This document shows, one piece after another, positions 22,047 through 33,000 of a stretch of 64,000 nucleotides of DNA. The notes under the pieces are model-generated. The model made no database searches, had not been told where the DNA came from, and saw nothing but the letters and a program-made list of their open reading frames with translations. Both the position numbers and the translations under genes were made by a program. Numbering within the stretch: the stretch's first letter is position 1; each line of letters starts with the position of its first letter. Source of the DNA: Leifsonia sp. ku-ls (GTDB taxonomy: Bacteria; Actinomycetota; Actinomycetes; Actinomycetales; Microbacteriaceae); NCBI GenBank assembly GCA_003367665.1, contig QKXI01000007.1, forward strand, positions 1 through 64,000. The letters are read 5' to 3'.

Positions 22047-22934
22047 TCACGGGATGGACCCGGCCGTCTGCTCCAGGTCGGAGCGCGGCTGTTCCCGCTG
22101 CGTCGCGATGGTGATGCCGGCCGCGGCGCAGACGACGAGGATGCCGACCAGCTGCACCAGGGTGAACCGTTCGCCGAGCACGAGGACGCCGAAAACGGTC
22201 GCGACGACCGGTCCGAAGCTGGTGATGACGGCGTACAGGCGCGGCGTGATCCGGCGCAGGATGAACGTGTCGAGGCTGTACGGCACCGCCGACGACAGCA
22301 CGCCGAGGGCGAGCAGCAGGAGCAGCACCTGGGCGTCCAGGCGGCTGTAGTCGATCACCAGGAGCGCGAGCGGGACGGTCAGCACGGTCGAGACGACGCT
22401 CGCCACGCTCAGCCCCTCCAGTCCGGGGAGCCGCGTCGCGACCTGACGCGTGAGCAGGATGTACGCCGCCCACGACGCCGCGGCGGTCAGGGCGAGCAGC
22501 ACGCCGAGCGGGTCGACCGTCCCCTCGGTGGCGGTGAGGAGCAGCACGCCGGCCGCGGCCGCCGCGGCGCACCCCGCGTCGAGCCAGCGCCGGGAGCCGG
22601 CGAGGGCGAGGGCGAACGGCCCGAGGAACTCGATCGTCGCCGCCATGCCCAGCCCGAGCCGGCCGACGGACTCGTAGAAGCTCAGGTTCATCGCGGCGAG
22701 CACGACGCCGAGCGCGAGCGCGGGCCAGAGGCGACGCCAGGTCAGCTCGGCGCGCCGGGGACGGTAGAACGGCAGCACGACGGCCGCGGTGACGACCTGG
22801 CGGGCGGCGACGACCACGAGCGATCCGACGACCGGGATGAGGAGCCCGGCGAGCGACGAGCCGTAGTTGATGCTGATCTCCGTCGCGACCTGGGTGCCGG
22901 CGCCGACGAGGCGGTCACGACGGCTGGAGCTCAC
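22047..22934 (-). CDS. EamA (DMT superfamily, RhtA-like) transporter
   Basis: A 295-residue membrane protein with about ten helices in two EamA repeats (residues ~10-140 and ~150-280). Motifs such as ATIEFLGPFALAL and SSAVPYSLDTFILRRI resemble the RhtA-type exporters of amino acids and metabolites. The substrate is unknown. The GTG start is preceded 7 nt upstream by TAAGCT (22942-22947, minus strand), suggesting a leaderless transcript. It is convergent with the ABC permease gene. Confidence 0.88.
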   Translation of the reverse strand: MSSSRRDRLVGAGTQVATEISINYGSSLAGLLIPVVGSLVVVAARQVVTAAVVLPFYRPRRAELTWRRLWPALALGVVLAAMNLSFYESVGRLGLGMAATIEFLGPFALALAGSRRWLDAGCAAAAAAGVLLLTATEGTVDPLGVLLALTAAASWAAYILLTRQVATRLPGLEGLSVASVVSTVLTVPLALLVIDYSRLDAQVLLLLLALGVLSSAVPYSLDTFILRRITPRLYAVITSFGPVVATVFGVLVLGERFTLVQLVGILVVCAAAGITIATQREQPRSDLEQTAGSIP

Positions 22935-22962
22935 CCGATCGAGCTTACCGGCGGCGCGCCCG

Positions 22963-23532
22963 TCAGAGGGCGAGCCGCATGATGGCCCGGGTGGCGCTCG
23001 GGCGCCGGACGACCTCGAAGCCGCCGTCGCGGAACAGCGACACCGTGCCGTGGTACCGCTCGGCGCTGGTCAGCGACGGCCGCACCTCCGGGTCGACCGG
23101 GTATCCCTCGATCACCGTCCCGCCCTGCGTCCGCGCGTGCTCCACCGCGCCCCGCAGGAGCTCCCGCGCGAGTCCCCGGCGTCGGTAGTCGAGGCGGACC
23201 ACGAAGCAGGTCACCGCCCACGGGTCGGCCGGGTCGCCCTCCTGGCGTCGCGTGATGGGCGAGCGGGCCAGGTTCGGGTAGGCCGAGTACGGCTCCACGG
23301 CGGACCACCCGGCCGGGTCGCCGTCTACCCAGGCCAGCACGCCGGGCGAGCCCGCCCGGACCTGATCGTGCAGCCGGTCGTGCGCGTCCTCCACCGACAG
23401 CTCGTCGCGCTGCCGGCCCGGGACCTTGAACCACTGGCACCAGCATCCCGCTGCGTCGCCGCGCGTGCCGAAGACGGTCTCCAGGTCGCCCCAGGTGCTG
23501 TCGTCGACCGGGCGGACCACTGTGTCGCTCAT
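22963..23532 (-). CDS. GNAT family N-acetyltransferase
   Basis: The 189 residues show the acetyl-CoA-binding GNAT core: VTCFVVRLDYRRRGLARELLRGAVEHARTQG, where R-R-R-G-L-A is the pyrophosphate loop, followed by GTVIEGYPVD and a late strand ERYHGTVSLFRDGGFEVV. The N-terminal CWCQWFKVPG is typical of a GNAT subgroup often annotated next to metabolic genes; the acceptor is unknown. The ATG lies 6 nt after TAGCGT (23539-23544, minus strand), a leaderless arrangement. Confidence 0.88.
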   Translation of the reverse strand: MSDTVVRPVDDSTWGDLETVFGTRGDAAGCWCQWFKVPGRQRDELSVEDAHDRLHDQVRAGSPGVLAWVDGDPAGWSAVEPYSAYPNLARSPITRRQEGDPADPWAVTCFVVRLDYRRRGLARELLRGAVEHARTQGGTVIEGYPVDPEVRPSLTSAERYHGTVSLFRDGGFEVVRRPSATRAIMRLAL

Positions 23533-23594
23533 GCCCCGACGCTAGCGCGCACCGCCGACACCCGCCAGGGCCGTGCCCTTCCGCGCGTTGTCGA

Positions 23595-24032
23595 TCAGCC
23601 GACGCCGCGCAGCACGCAGCGCGTGGTCGGGGCCGGGGTCAGGTGCGCCGCGACGGTCCACGGCTTCTTCTCGCCCGGCGCCACCGTCACTTTCGTGTCG
23701 GCCGTGCCGAGCACCGTCCCCTTGTCGGTCGTGAAGAACACGGTCACCGTGTAGTCGGCCGGGTCGTCGCCGGGGTTGGTGGCGGTGCCGCTCGCCTGCC
23801 AGCCGCCGTCGGCCTTCTCGCAGGCGGCCAGCGTCACGTTCTTGCGAAGCTCCGGGGTGTTGGGCACCGAGGTCGGCACGGCGGTGGCCTGCTGGACGCC
23901 TTTCGGGAGGCCGGCGACGTCGGTGGCCGGGTGGGTGGCGGTCGCGCCGGGGGTCGGCCCGGAGGTGCAGCCGGTGAGGAGCAGCAGCCCGGCGGCGGCT
24001 CCGAGCAGGAAGCGGGAGTGGCGGGGGGTCAT
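23595..24032 (-). CDS. Small lipoprotein downstream of the giant repeat protein
   Basis: 145 residues with a lipoprotein signal: hydrophobic residues 8-20, then lipobox LTGC with Cys22 as lipid anchor. The mature part has a Thr/Pro-rich linker and then one beta-sandwich-like domain (CEKADGGWQASGTATNPGDDPADYTVTVFFTTDKG...) that resembles the FxLYD type of extracellular domain. Two cysteines (in AACEK and TRCVL) could form a disulfide. It starts 30 bases after the stop of the giant surface-protein gene with a GAAAGGA ribosome site, so they are probably one transcript. Its function is unknown; a membrane-side partner of the surface protein is possible. Confidence 0.75.
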   Translation of the reverse strand: MTPRHSRFLLGAAAGLLLLTGCTSGPTPGATATHPATDVAGLPKGVQQATAVPTSVPNTPELRKNVTLAACEKADGGWQASGTATNPGDDPADYTVTVFFTTDKGTVLGTADTKVTVAPGEKKPWTVAAHLTPAPTTRCVLRGVG

Positions 24033-24062
24033 GGCAGGTCCTTTCTGGGCGGCCGGAAGGGG

Positions 24063-27000
24063 TCAGGCGTGGCGGCGTCGGCGCGCGAGGACGAGGAGCC
24101 CGAGGAGCAGGAAGGCGGCGGCCAGGAGGGCGGGGCCCGTGGGCGGGGTGATTCCCGTGTCCGCGAGGGCCGAACCGGTGACGGAGGCGTGTTCCATCGC
24201 CAGGCCGGCCGTGGAGGCGGCGCTGGTGAGCGTCGCACCCTCCGCGCCCGTTCCGCCGGCCGTCGCGGTGTTGGTGAGCGTGCCGGCGGAGAGGTCGGCC
24301 GCGGTGAGCGTGTAGGCGGCGGTGCAGGTGACCGACTCCCCGGGCGCCAGGGTCGTGGACGGGCAGGTGGGCGTCGGGACGGGTCCCGTGCCGCTGAAGG
24401 CCGTCTCGGTGACGGCGACGTCGTGGATCGTCGTGTTCCCGCTGTTCGTGACCCGGTAGGCGAACTGCGCGGTGTCGCCGCTCCTCGTCACCGACTTCAC
24501 GAGCGTCAGGGCGCCGGCGTGCGGTGCGGTGAGGACGGCGGTGGCCGGCGCGGCGTCGACCGTCGCGCCTCCGGGGGTCACCGCGGCGGCGACGGCGGTG
24601 TTCGTCACGGTTCCCGCGTCGATGTCGGCCTGCGTCACGGTGTAGCGCGCGGTGCATTCCGCGGTCGTCAGCGGCGCGATGGTAGCCGGGCAGACGGGTG
24701 CGGAGAGCGCCCCCGTTCCGGTGAAGCCGGTCTCGGTGACCACCGGGTCGGAGAGCGTGGTGTTCCCCTCATTCGTGAGGAGGTAGCGGTATGTGACCGT
24801 CTCTCCGGCGGTGCGGACGGTGGCAGGGGTCACCGTCTTCTCCAGGCTGAGTGCGGCGATGTCGTCCATGGTCACGACGGCGCTCGACTCGTTGGAGGCG
24901 ACGAGGGCGTGGGCGACATCCGCCGTCGTGCCGGTCGCCTGCGCGGTGTTGACGATCACACCCGCGTCCACGTCCGGCTGGGTCGGCTGGTAGGTCGCGG
25001 TGCACGTGGTCTGCTGGCCGGGTACGAGGTCGGTGACCGGGCAGACGGCGGCGGGCGTCGGACCGGTCCCGGAGAAGGACAGCTCTTCGATCGCGAGCGC
25101 CCCGAGCGGCACGTTTCCCGTGTTGGTGACGAGGAAGGTGTAGTGAACGGTCTCGCCGGCAGTCGTGATCGTGGTCGGATCCGCCGACTTCTCCAGCGCG
25201 AGCGACGGGTCGGGGACGAACGGCACCGAGAACGACGACGGCGGCGACGCGATGGTGCTTCCGTCGGGGCTGGTGAGCCTGGCCTCCGCCGTGTTGTCGA
25301 CCGACCCGCGCAGGGCGTCGGCCGGCAGGATCGTGTACGGGCTGCTGGTGCAGATCGCCTGCTGCCCGGGGAGGAGCGGCTCCGGGGGACAGGTCACGGT
25401 CGGTGCCGGGCCCGATCCGGTGAAGAGGGTCTCGTCCACGACGAGGTCGGTGAGGGTGGTGTTGCCCGTGTTCGTGACGACGAACGTGTACCGGGCGGTC
25501 TCGCCCGCGACGAGCGAGTCGGAGCCGCCCGAGAGGGTGGCCGACTTGACCAGCGTCACGGCGGGGCGCTGATCGACCCCGAGCCGGAGCGTGTCGGGCG
25601 GGGAGGTGACCGGCGAGCCGCCGGGGTCGGCGCCAGAGGCCACCGCCCGGTCGCTCACGCTCCCGTGATCGATGTCTGTCTGGGTGACGGTGTACCAGGC
25701 GCCGCACTCCATGGTCGCTCCGGGGATCAGCGTGTCGCCCGGGCAGGTCACCGGGGTGAGGCCCGCGGGGTCGGACGGCGCGACGACCGCATCGCTCACG
25801 GTGATCCCGCTCAGCGTGGTGTTGCCGGTGTTGGTCACCCGGAACGTGTACGGGATGCGCTCCCCGGCCGTCGTGACGGCGGTGGTGGTCGAGGACTTGA
25901 CCACCTCCATCGCGGCGACGGTGTCCTCCGGAACGGTCAGCTCGTCCTCGGCCGACGTCACCCGGGGCGGGTTCGGGTCGGCCGGCGTCGCCGGCGGGAG
26001 GCCCGACGCGGTGGCCAGGTCCGTCACGGCGCCGTGGTCGATGTCGGCCTGCGTGACGGTGTACGTCGCGGAGCAGATGACCTGCGCGTTCGGAGCGAGC
26101 ACGGTCGTGGGACAGTCGACGGCCGACAGGTTCGCCTGGGTCGCCGGCGCCACCTGGACGTCGGCGACGCGGAGGTCGCTGATCGTGAGGGTGCCGGTGT
26201 TCGTCACCACGAACCGGTAGGCGATCTGCTGGCCGACGGTGGTCGGCGGGACGGTGCTCTGCGGCGACGACTTGACCACGGTCAGGCCGGCCTGCGCGTC
26301 CACTCCGATGCCGACGGTGGAGGGCAGGGAGGTGACGGGCGCCGGGTCGGGGTCGTCGGGGGTGGCGGGCGGTGTCGCGCTCGCGGTGGCGGTGTCGGTG
26401 AGCGCGCCGCTGTCGACGTCGGCCTGGCTCACCGTGTACGTGGCGGTGCAGGTCGTGGCGTCGCCCGGGGCGAGCGTGGCCGTGGGGCAGCTGACGGGCC
26501 CGAGGCCGGCGGGGTCGGAGGGTGCGGCGACGGTGTCGGCGATGGTGATCCCGGTGAGGGTGACGGTGCCCGTGTTGGTGACGAGGAACCGGTAGGGCAC
26601 CTGCTGTCCGGCGGTGGTGACGGTCGAGGTGGTGGAGGACTTCACGACGGTGAGCGATGGGCTGTGCGGGATCGTGATGGTGAGTCCGTCCTCTCCGGAT
26701 TCCACGCGCGGTGGGTTCGGGTCGTCCGGCGTCGCCGGGGGGAGACCGGAGGCGGTGGCGCGGTCGGACACGGATCCGTGGTCGATGTCGGCCTGGGTGA
26801 CGGTGTAGACCGCCGTGCACGTGGTCTGGGCGCCCGGCGCGAGCACGGTGGTCGGGCAGTCGACGGCGGAGAGGTTGGTCTGCGTCGCGGGGGCCACCTG
26901 CGTGTCGGCGAGCCGGAGGTCGCTCACGGTCACGGTGCCGGTGTTGGTGACCAGGAACGCATAGTGCACCTGCTGGCCGGCGACCGTCGGCGGGACGGTG

Positions 27001-30000
27001 CTCTGCGGCGAGGACTTGACCACGGTCAGCCCGGCCTGCGCGTCCACTCCGACGCCGACGGTGGAGGGCGGGGAGGTCACGGGCGCCGGATCCGGATTCT
27101 CCGGGGTGGCGGGCGGTGTGGCCTCCGCCGTCGCGGTGTCGGTCAGCGTGCCATTGTCGACGTCGGCCTGCGTCACGGTGTACGTGGCGGTGCAGGTCAT
27201 CGCGTCGCCCGGGGGCAGCGTGGTGGCCGGGCAGCTGATCGGGCTGAGGCCGGCGGGGTCGGAGGGTGCGGCGACGGTGTCGCTGACGGTGATCCCGGTC
27301 ACGGTGACGGTGCCGGTGTTGGTGACCAGGAACTCGTACGGCACCTGCTGCCCGGCAGCGGTGACGGCCGAGGTGGTGGAGGACTTCACGACGGTCAGGG
27401 CCGGGCTCTGCGGGATCGTGATGGTGAGTCCGTCCTCTCCGGATTCCACGCGTGGCGGGTTCGGGTCGTCCGGTGTCGCCGGGGGCAGGCCGGATGCGGT
27501 GGCGCGGTCGGAGACGGACCCGTGGTCGACGTCGGCCTGGGTGACGGTGTAGTCGGCCGTGCAGGTCACAACCGCGCCTGGGGCCAGCGTCCGAACCGGG
27601 CAGTCGACCGCGGACAGGTTGGCCTGGGTCGCCGGGGCGACCTGGACGTCGGCGATCTGGAGGTCGCTCACCGTGACGTTGCCGGTGTTGGTGACCAGGA
27701 ATTCGTAGCGCACCTGCTGTCCGGCGAGCGTCGGCGGCACGGTGCTCTGCGGGGACGCCTTGACGACGGTCAGCCCGGGTCGGGCATCCACTCCGACCGT
27801 GGCCGACGACGGCGGGGAGGTGAGGGGCGCCGGGTCGGGGTCGTCGGGGGTGGCGGGCGGTGTCGCGCTCGCGGTGGCGGTGTCGTTCACCGTGCCGCTG
27901 TCGATGTCGGCCTGCGCCACGGTGTAGGTGGCGGTGCAGGTCATCGCGTCGCCCGGCGGCAGCGTGGTGGCCGGGCAGCTCACCGGGCTGAGGCCCGCGG
28001 GGTCGGAGGGCGCGGCGACGGTGTCGGCGATGGTGATCCCGGTCAGGGTGACGTTGCCCGTGTTGGTGACCAGGAACTCGTACGGCACCTGCTGCCCGGC
28101 GGCGGTCACGGCAGAGGTGGTGGAGGTCTTCACGACGGTCAGGGCCGGGCTCTGGGGGATCGTGACGGTGAGCCCGTCCTCTCCCGATTCCACCCGTGGC
28201 GGGTTCGGGTCCTCCGGTGTCGCCGGCGGCAGACCCGACGCGGTGGCGCGGTCCGTCACGGACCCGTGGTCGACGTCGGCCTGGGTGACGGTGTACTCGG
28301 CCGTGCAGGTGACCGCGGTGCCCGGAGCCAGCGTCCGCACCGGGCAGTCGACCGCCGACAGGTTGGCCTGCGTCGCAGGGAGCGTCTGCGTGTCGGCGAC
28401 CTGGAGATCACTCACCGTGACGTTGCCGGTGTTCGTGACCACGAACTCGTACCGCACCTGCTGTCCGGCCACCGTCGGCGGGTCGGACGGCGAGGACTTC
28501 TCGATCGTCAGCGCCGGGCTCCCGGCCACGGGGAGGGACACCGAGGAGGGCCCGGAGGACACCGGGCTCGGGTCGGGCGCGGCCGGCGGCGGCGTGCCGT
28601 GCGCGGTGGCGGTGTCGCTCACCGCGCCGCTGTCGACGTCCGCCTGGGTCGCGGTGTAGGTGGCGGTGCACAGCGTGTGCTCGTCCGGTGCGAGCACGGT
28701 CGCGGCACAGGTCACCGGGCTGAGGCCCGCGGGGTCGGAGGGGGCGGCGAGGACGTCGGTGACCTGGATGCCCGACAGGGGCAGGTTGCCGGTGTTGGTG
28801 ACCAGGAACTCGTACGGGATCTGCTGCCCGGCCGTGGTGACGGCCCCCGCGGTGGACGACTTCACCAGGGAGAGGGATGCCTGCACCGCGATCGGGATCA
28901 CGACGGTCGACCCGCCGGAGACCACCGGCACGGGGTCGGGGGTGTCGGGCGAGGCCGGGGGCGTTCCGGCGGCCGTCGCCGTGTCGGACAGCACACCCGC
29001 GATCACATCCTCCTGCGACACGCGGTACTGGGCGGTGCAGGTGACCTCGGCCCCGGGCGCGAGCGTGGTCGTCGGGCAGCTGACCGCCGTCAGATCCGAC
29101 GGCAGCGAGGGTGGCGCGACCGTGTCCGTCACGGCGATCCCGACCAGCGTCACGTTCCCGGCGTTGCGGACCAGGAACGTGTACGGCACCAGCTCGCCGA
29201 CCCGTGTCACGGTGGTCGTCGTCGAGGACTTCGTGACGGCGAGCGCGGGCGCCTGCTCGGCCGGGAGGGCGAGCGGGGAGGGCGCGGAGTACACCGGGAC
29301 GTTCGTGGGGCTGAGACCCGAGGCGCTCGCCGTGTCCCGCACGGTCCCGTTGTTGAGGTCGGCTTCGGTGGCCGTGTAGGTCGCCGTGCAGGTGACGGAC
29401 TTGTCCGGGGCGAGGGCGCCCGGCGGGCAGACGACGGCCGAGAGGTTCGACGGCACCGACGGGGCGGACACGGTGTCGGTGACGGTGATCGTGGTGAGGG
29501 TCTGGGTGCCGGTGTTCGTCACCACGAACTCGTACGGGATCTGCTGGCCGGCCTGGGTCACCTTTGTCGCGGTGGAGCGTTTCTGCACCATCAGGCTCTG
29601 CTCCACCGGGTCCACGGGCACGCTGAAGGCGGACGGCGCCGACTGCGCCTGCGTCCCGCCGGGGTCGGTGCCGACCGCGACGGCGGAGTCGTCCACCCGG
29701 CCGTGGTCGAAGTCCGGCTGCGTCGTCGTATAGCGGGCGGTGCAGGTCATCGAGACGCCGGCGGCGAGCGTGGTCGCCGGGCAGGCGATGGCGGAGAGGT
29801 TGGATTGGGTGGCCGGGGCCTGCTGGGTGTCGACCACGTGCACGTCCGTCAACGTGGTCGTGCCCGTGTTCGTCACGGTGAACGTGTAGGGGATCTGCTC
29901 GTTGAGCGTGCTGATCGCGGTGGTGGTCGACGACTTCACGATCGTGAGCGCCGGCGTGGTGGCGGGCGCCGGGATGTCCAGGGCATCCGGGGTGGAGCGG

Positions 30001-33000
30001 ACGTCGCCGCCGTCGGCGGTCCGGCCGGTGGCGACGGCCGAGTCGTCGATGGACCCGTTGGCGAGGTCCGCCGCGGTGGTGAGGTAGTGCGCCGTGCAGG
30101 TCTCGGACTGCCCGGGCTCGAGCGTGGGCGTCGGACACGAGACGGCGGTGAGGTTCGCCGGGTCGGCGGGCGGCGCCGGCGTGTCCACCACGTCGACGTC
30201 GCCGATGGGCACGTTGCCGGTGTTGCGGACCACGAACTGGAACGCGACATCCTGGCCGGCCCTGGTCACCACGGCCGTGTTCGACGCCTTGTCGATGGTG
30301 AGCGACGGCGACGGGCGGGTCGGGAGGGACAGCGTGGAGGGTTCCGACGGCGGCAGCGCGATCCCGTTCAGGTCGGTCCCCTCGGCGACGGCCGAGTCGT
30401 CGACGGAGCCGTTGGCGATGTCGGCCGCCGTGACGGTGTAGGTGCCACGACAGGTGGTGGAGGCGCCGGGCGCCAGCGTGACGTCGTCGCAGGGCAGCGC
30501 CGACAGGCCCGCGGGCGTCGACGGGTACAGCACCGTGTCGTCCACGCGCACGTTCGTCACGGTGCTCGACCGGATGTTGGTCACCACGAAGGTGTACGGC
30601 ACCACCTGGCCGATCGTGTCCACCAGCGTCGTGGGCGAGCTCTTCTCGATCTGGAGCGCGGGGTCGGAGGTGATCCGCAGCTGGGCCTCCGGCGTGTTCA
30701 CCGTCGTCCCGTCGGGGGCGGTGGCCGCCGCCGTCGCCGTGTCGCGGAGGAACCCGTGGTCGAGGTCGGCCCGGGTCACCGTGTAGGTCCCGGTGCACTC
30801 CACCGCGTCGCCCGGCTGCAGGGCTCCCGGCGGGCAGGCGACCGGCGTCATGTTGGCCTGCACCGCCGGTGGCGTCTGCGTGTCCGTCACCCGCACCTCC
30901 GTGACCGCGACGTTGCCGGTGTTCCGCACCGTGAACGTGTACGGCACCTGCTGGCCCTCGGAGGAGATGCGCGTCAGCGTCGACGTCTTGGTGAGCGTGA
31001 TCGCCGGATTCTGCTGGGCGGGCAGGATGACGCTGGAGCGGGCGGTCGTGTAGGTGCTGCCGCCCACGTCGACACCGGTCGCCGTGGCGAAGTCGGTGAG
31101 GAAGCCGTTGGTGATGTCGGCGGCCGTCACGCTGTACGACGCGGTGCAGACCAGCGACTCGGCCGGCGCGAGGGTGGTGGCGTCGCAGGAGATGGCGGAC
31201 AGGTTCCCCGGCTCGGCCGGGGCGACCTGGGTGTCCTGGATCGCGATGTCGGTGTACACGGTCGAGGAGTTGTTGGTGACGGTGAAGGTGTACCGCACCA
31301 CCTGCCCGATCTGCGTGTACACGTTCGTGCTCGAGGCCTTGACCAGGGTCAACGCGGCGGGCGTCGCGGTGATGGTCGCGGACGACTGCGGCGACGTCAC
31401 CAGCGCGTTCGACGGGTTGCGGCCGGACGCGGTGGCGAAGTCGTTGACCGAGCCGTTGGCGATGTCCGCCGCGGTGACCGTGTACGTCCCCGTGCACGTG
31501 ATCGACGCCCCCGCGGCGAGCGTGGTCTGCGGACAGCTCACGGCCGACATGTTCGCCTGCGACGCAGGGGCGACCTGCGTGTCCGCGACCGCCACCGAGG
31601 TGAGCGCCTGGTTTCCGGTGTTGGTGACCACGAAGCTGTACGGCACCTGCTGGCCGACCGCGGACACCGAGGTCGCGGTCGTCGACTTCACGATCGTCAG
31701 CGCGGAGATGGGCGAGTGGAGCACGACCCGCGACGGCGACGACTGCACCGGATCGCCGTTGGTGTCCGTGCCGCGGGCGACGGCCGAGTCGGCCGCCACG
31801 CCCTGGTTCACGTCGGCCTGCGTCACCTGATAGGTGGCGGAGCAGGTCGTCGACGCGCCCGGCGCGAGCGAGGTCGCCAGGCAGGTCGGGGTCGTGAGGT
31901 TGCCCGGGAGCGACGGCGGCTCGACGGTGTCCACGACGGAGATCCCGTTCACGGTGACGCCGGAGTTGTTCGTGACCAGGAACGAGTACGGGATCTGCTG
32001 TCCGACGTCGGTCACGGCGGCCGTCGTCGTGGACTTCTGGATGGTGAGCGACCCGGGCAGCTGCGTCGGGATCGACAGCGTCGCCGGCGCGGACACCACG
32101 GTCGCCCCGCCCTCCGGGGCGCCGGACGCCGTCGCGGAGTCGGCCAGCGTCCCGTTCTGCAGGTCCGCCTGGGTGGCGCGGTACGTCCCCGTGCACACCT
32201 GCGACTCGCCCGGGACGAGCGCCGGCTGCGGACAGGTCACCGCCGACAGGTTGGCCTGCGTGGCGGGCGGCGCCTGCGTGTCGTCCACCTCGATCCCGAA
32301 CAGCGTGACGTTGCCGGTGTTGGTCACCCGGAACGTGTAGGGGACCGACTGTCCGACGGCGTTCACCAGCGTGGTGGTGGAGGTCTTCTCGATCGCGATG
32401 GCCGGACGCGACGTGCCGATCGTGAGCGTCGCGGGCGGCGCGTTCACCGTGGCGCCGCCGGGGTCGACGGCGCTCGCCGTCGCCGTGTCGCGCAGGGAGC
32501 CGTTGTCGAGGTCCGCCTGCGTCACGGTGTAGCGCGCGGTGCACGTCGTGGAGTCCTGCGGAGCCAGCGTGGTGGTCTCGCACAGGATGGGCGTCAGGTT
32601 GGCCTGGCTGGCCGGGGCGGTCTGCGTGTCGGTCAGCGCGAGGTCGTGCACCGCCACGGACGACCGGTTCACGACCGTGAACTTGTAGGTGACCACCTGA
32701 CCGACCCGCGTGATCGCCGTCGTCGTGGACGTCTTCGTCAGGTTCAGCGAGGCCGGAGCGGAGACCGTGAGCGTGGCGTCGGCGGGCGGGTTCAGCCCGT
32801 CAAGGCCGGCCGTGCCGGCGGCGAAGTTGCCCGGCCCGTTGGTGTACGTGCCCGGGGTCGTCGCCGTCACCTGGACCGTCACGGTGCACGAGTTCTGGCC
32901 CTGGTTCAGGTTGCCGTTCGCGACGCGCACCGTGCCCGAACCGGGCGCCGCCGTGATCGTGGCGTTCGAGCAGGTGGTGCTGTTGGTCCCGGTGGCGGTG

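Noticed and set aside
24190-32765. Repeat array as a CRISPR or mobile-element array
   Set aside because: The period is about 358 bp and the repeats are coding, in frame, with conserved protein motifs; there are no spacer/repeat units or transposase genes.
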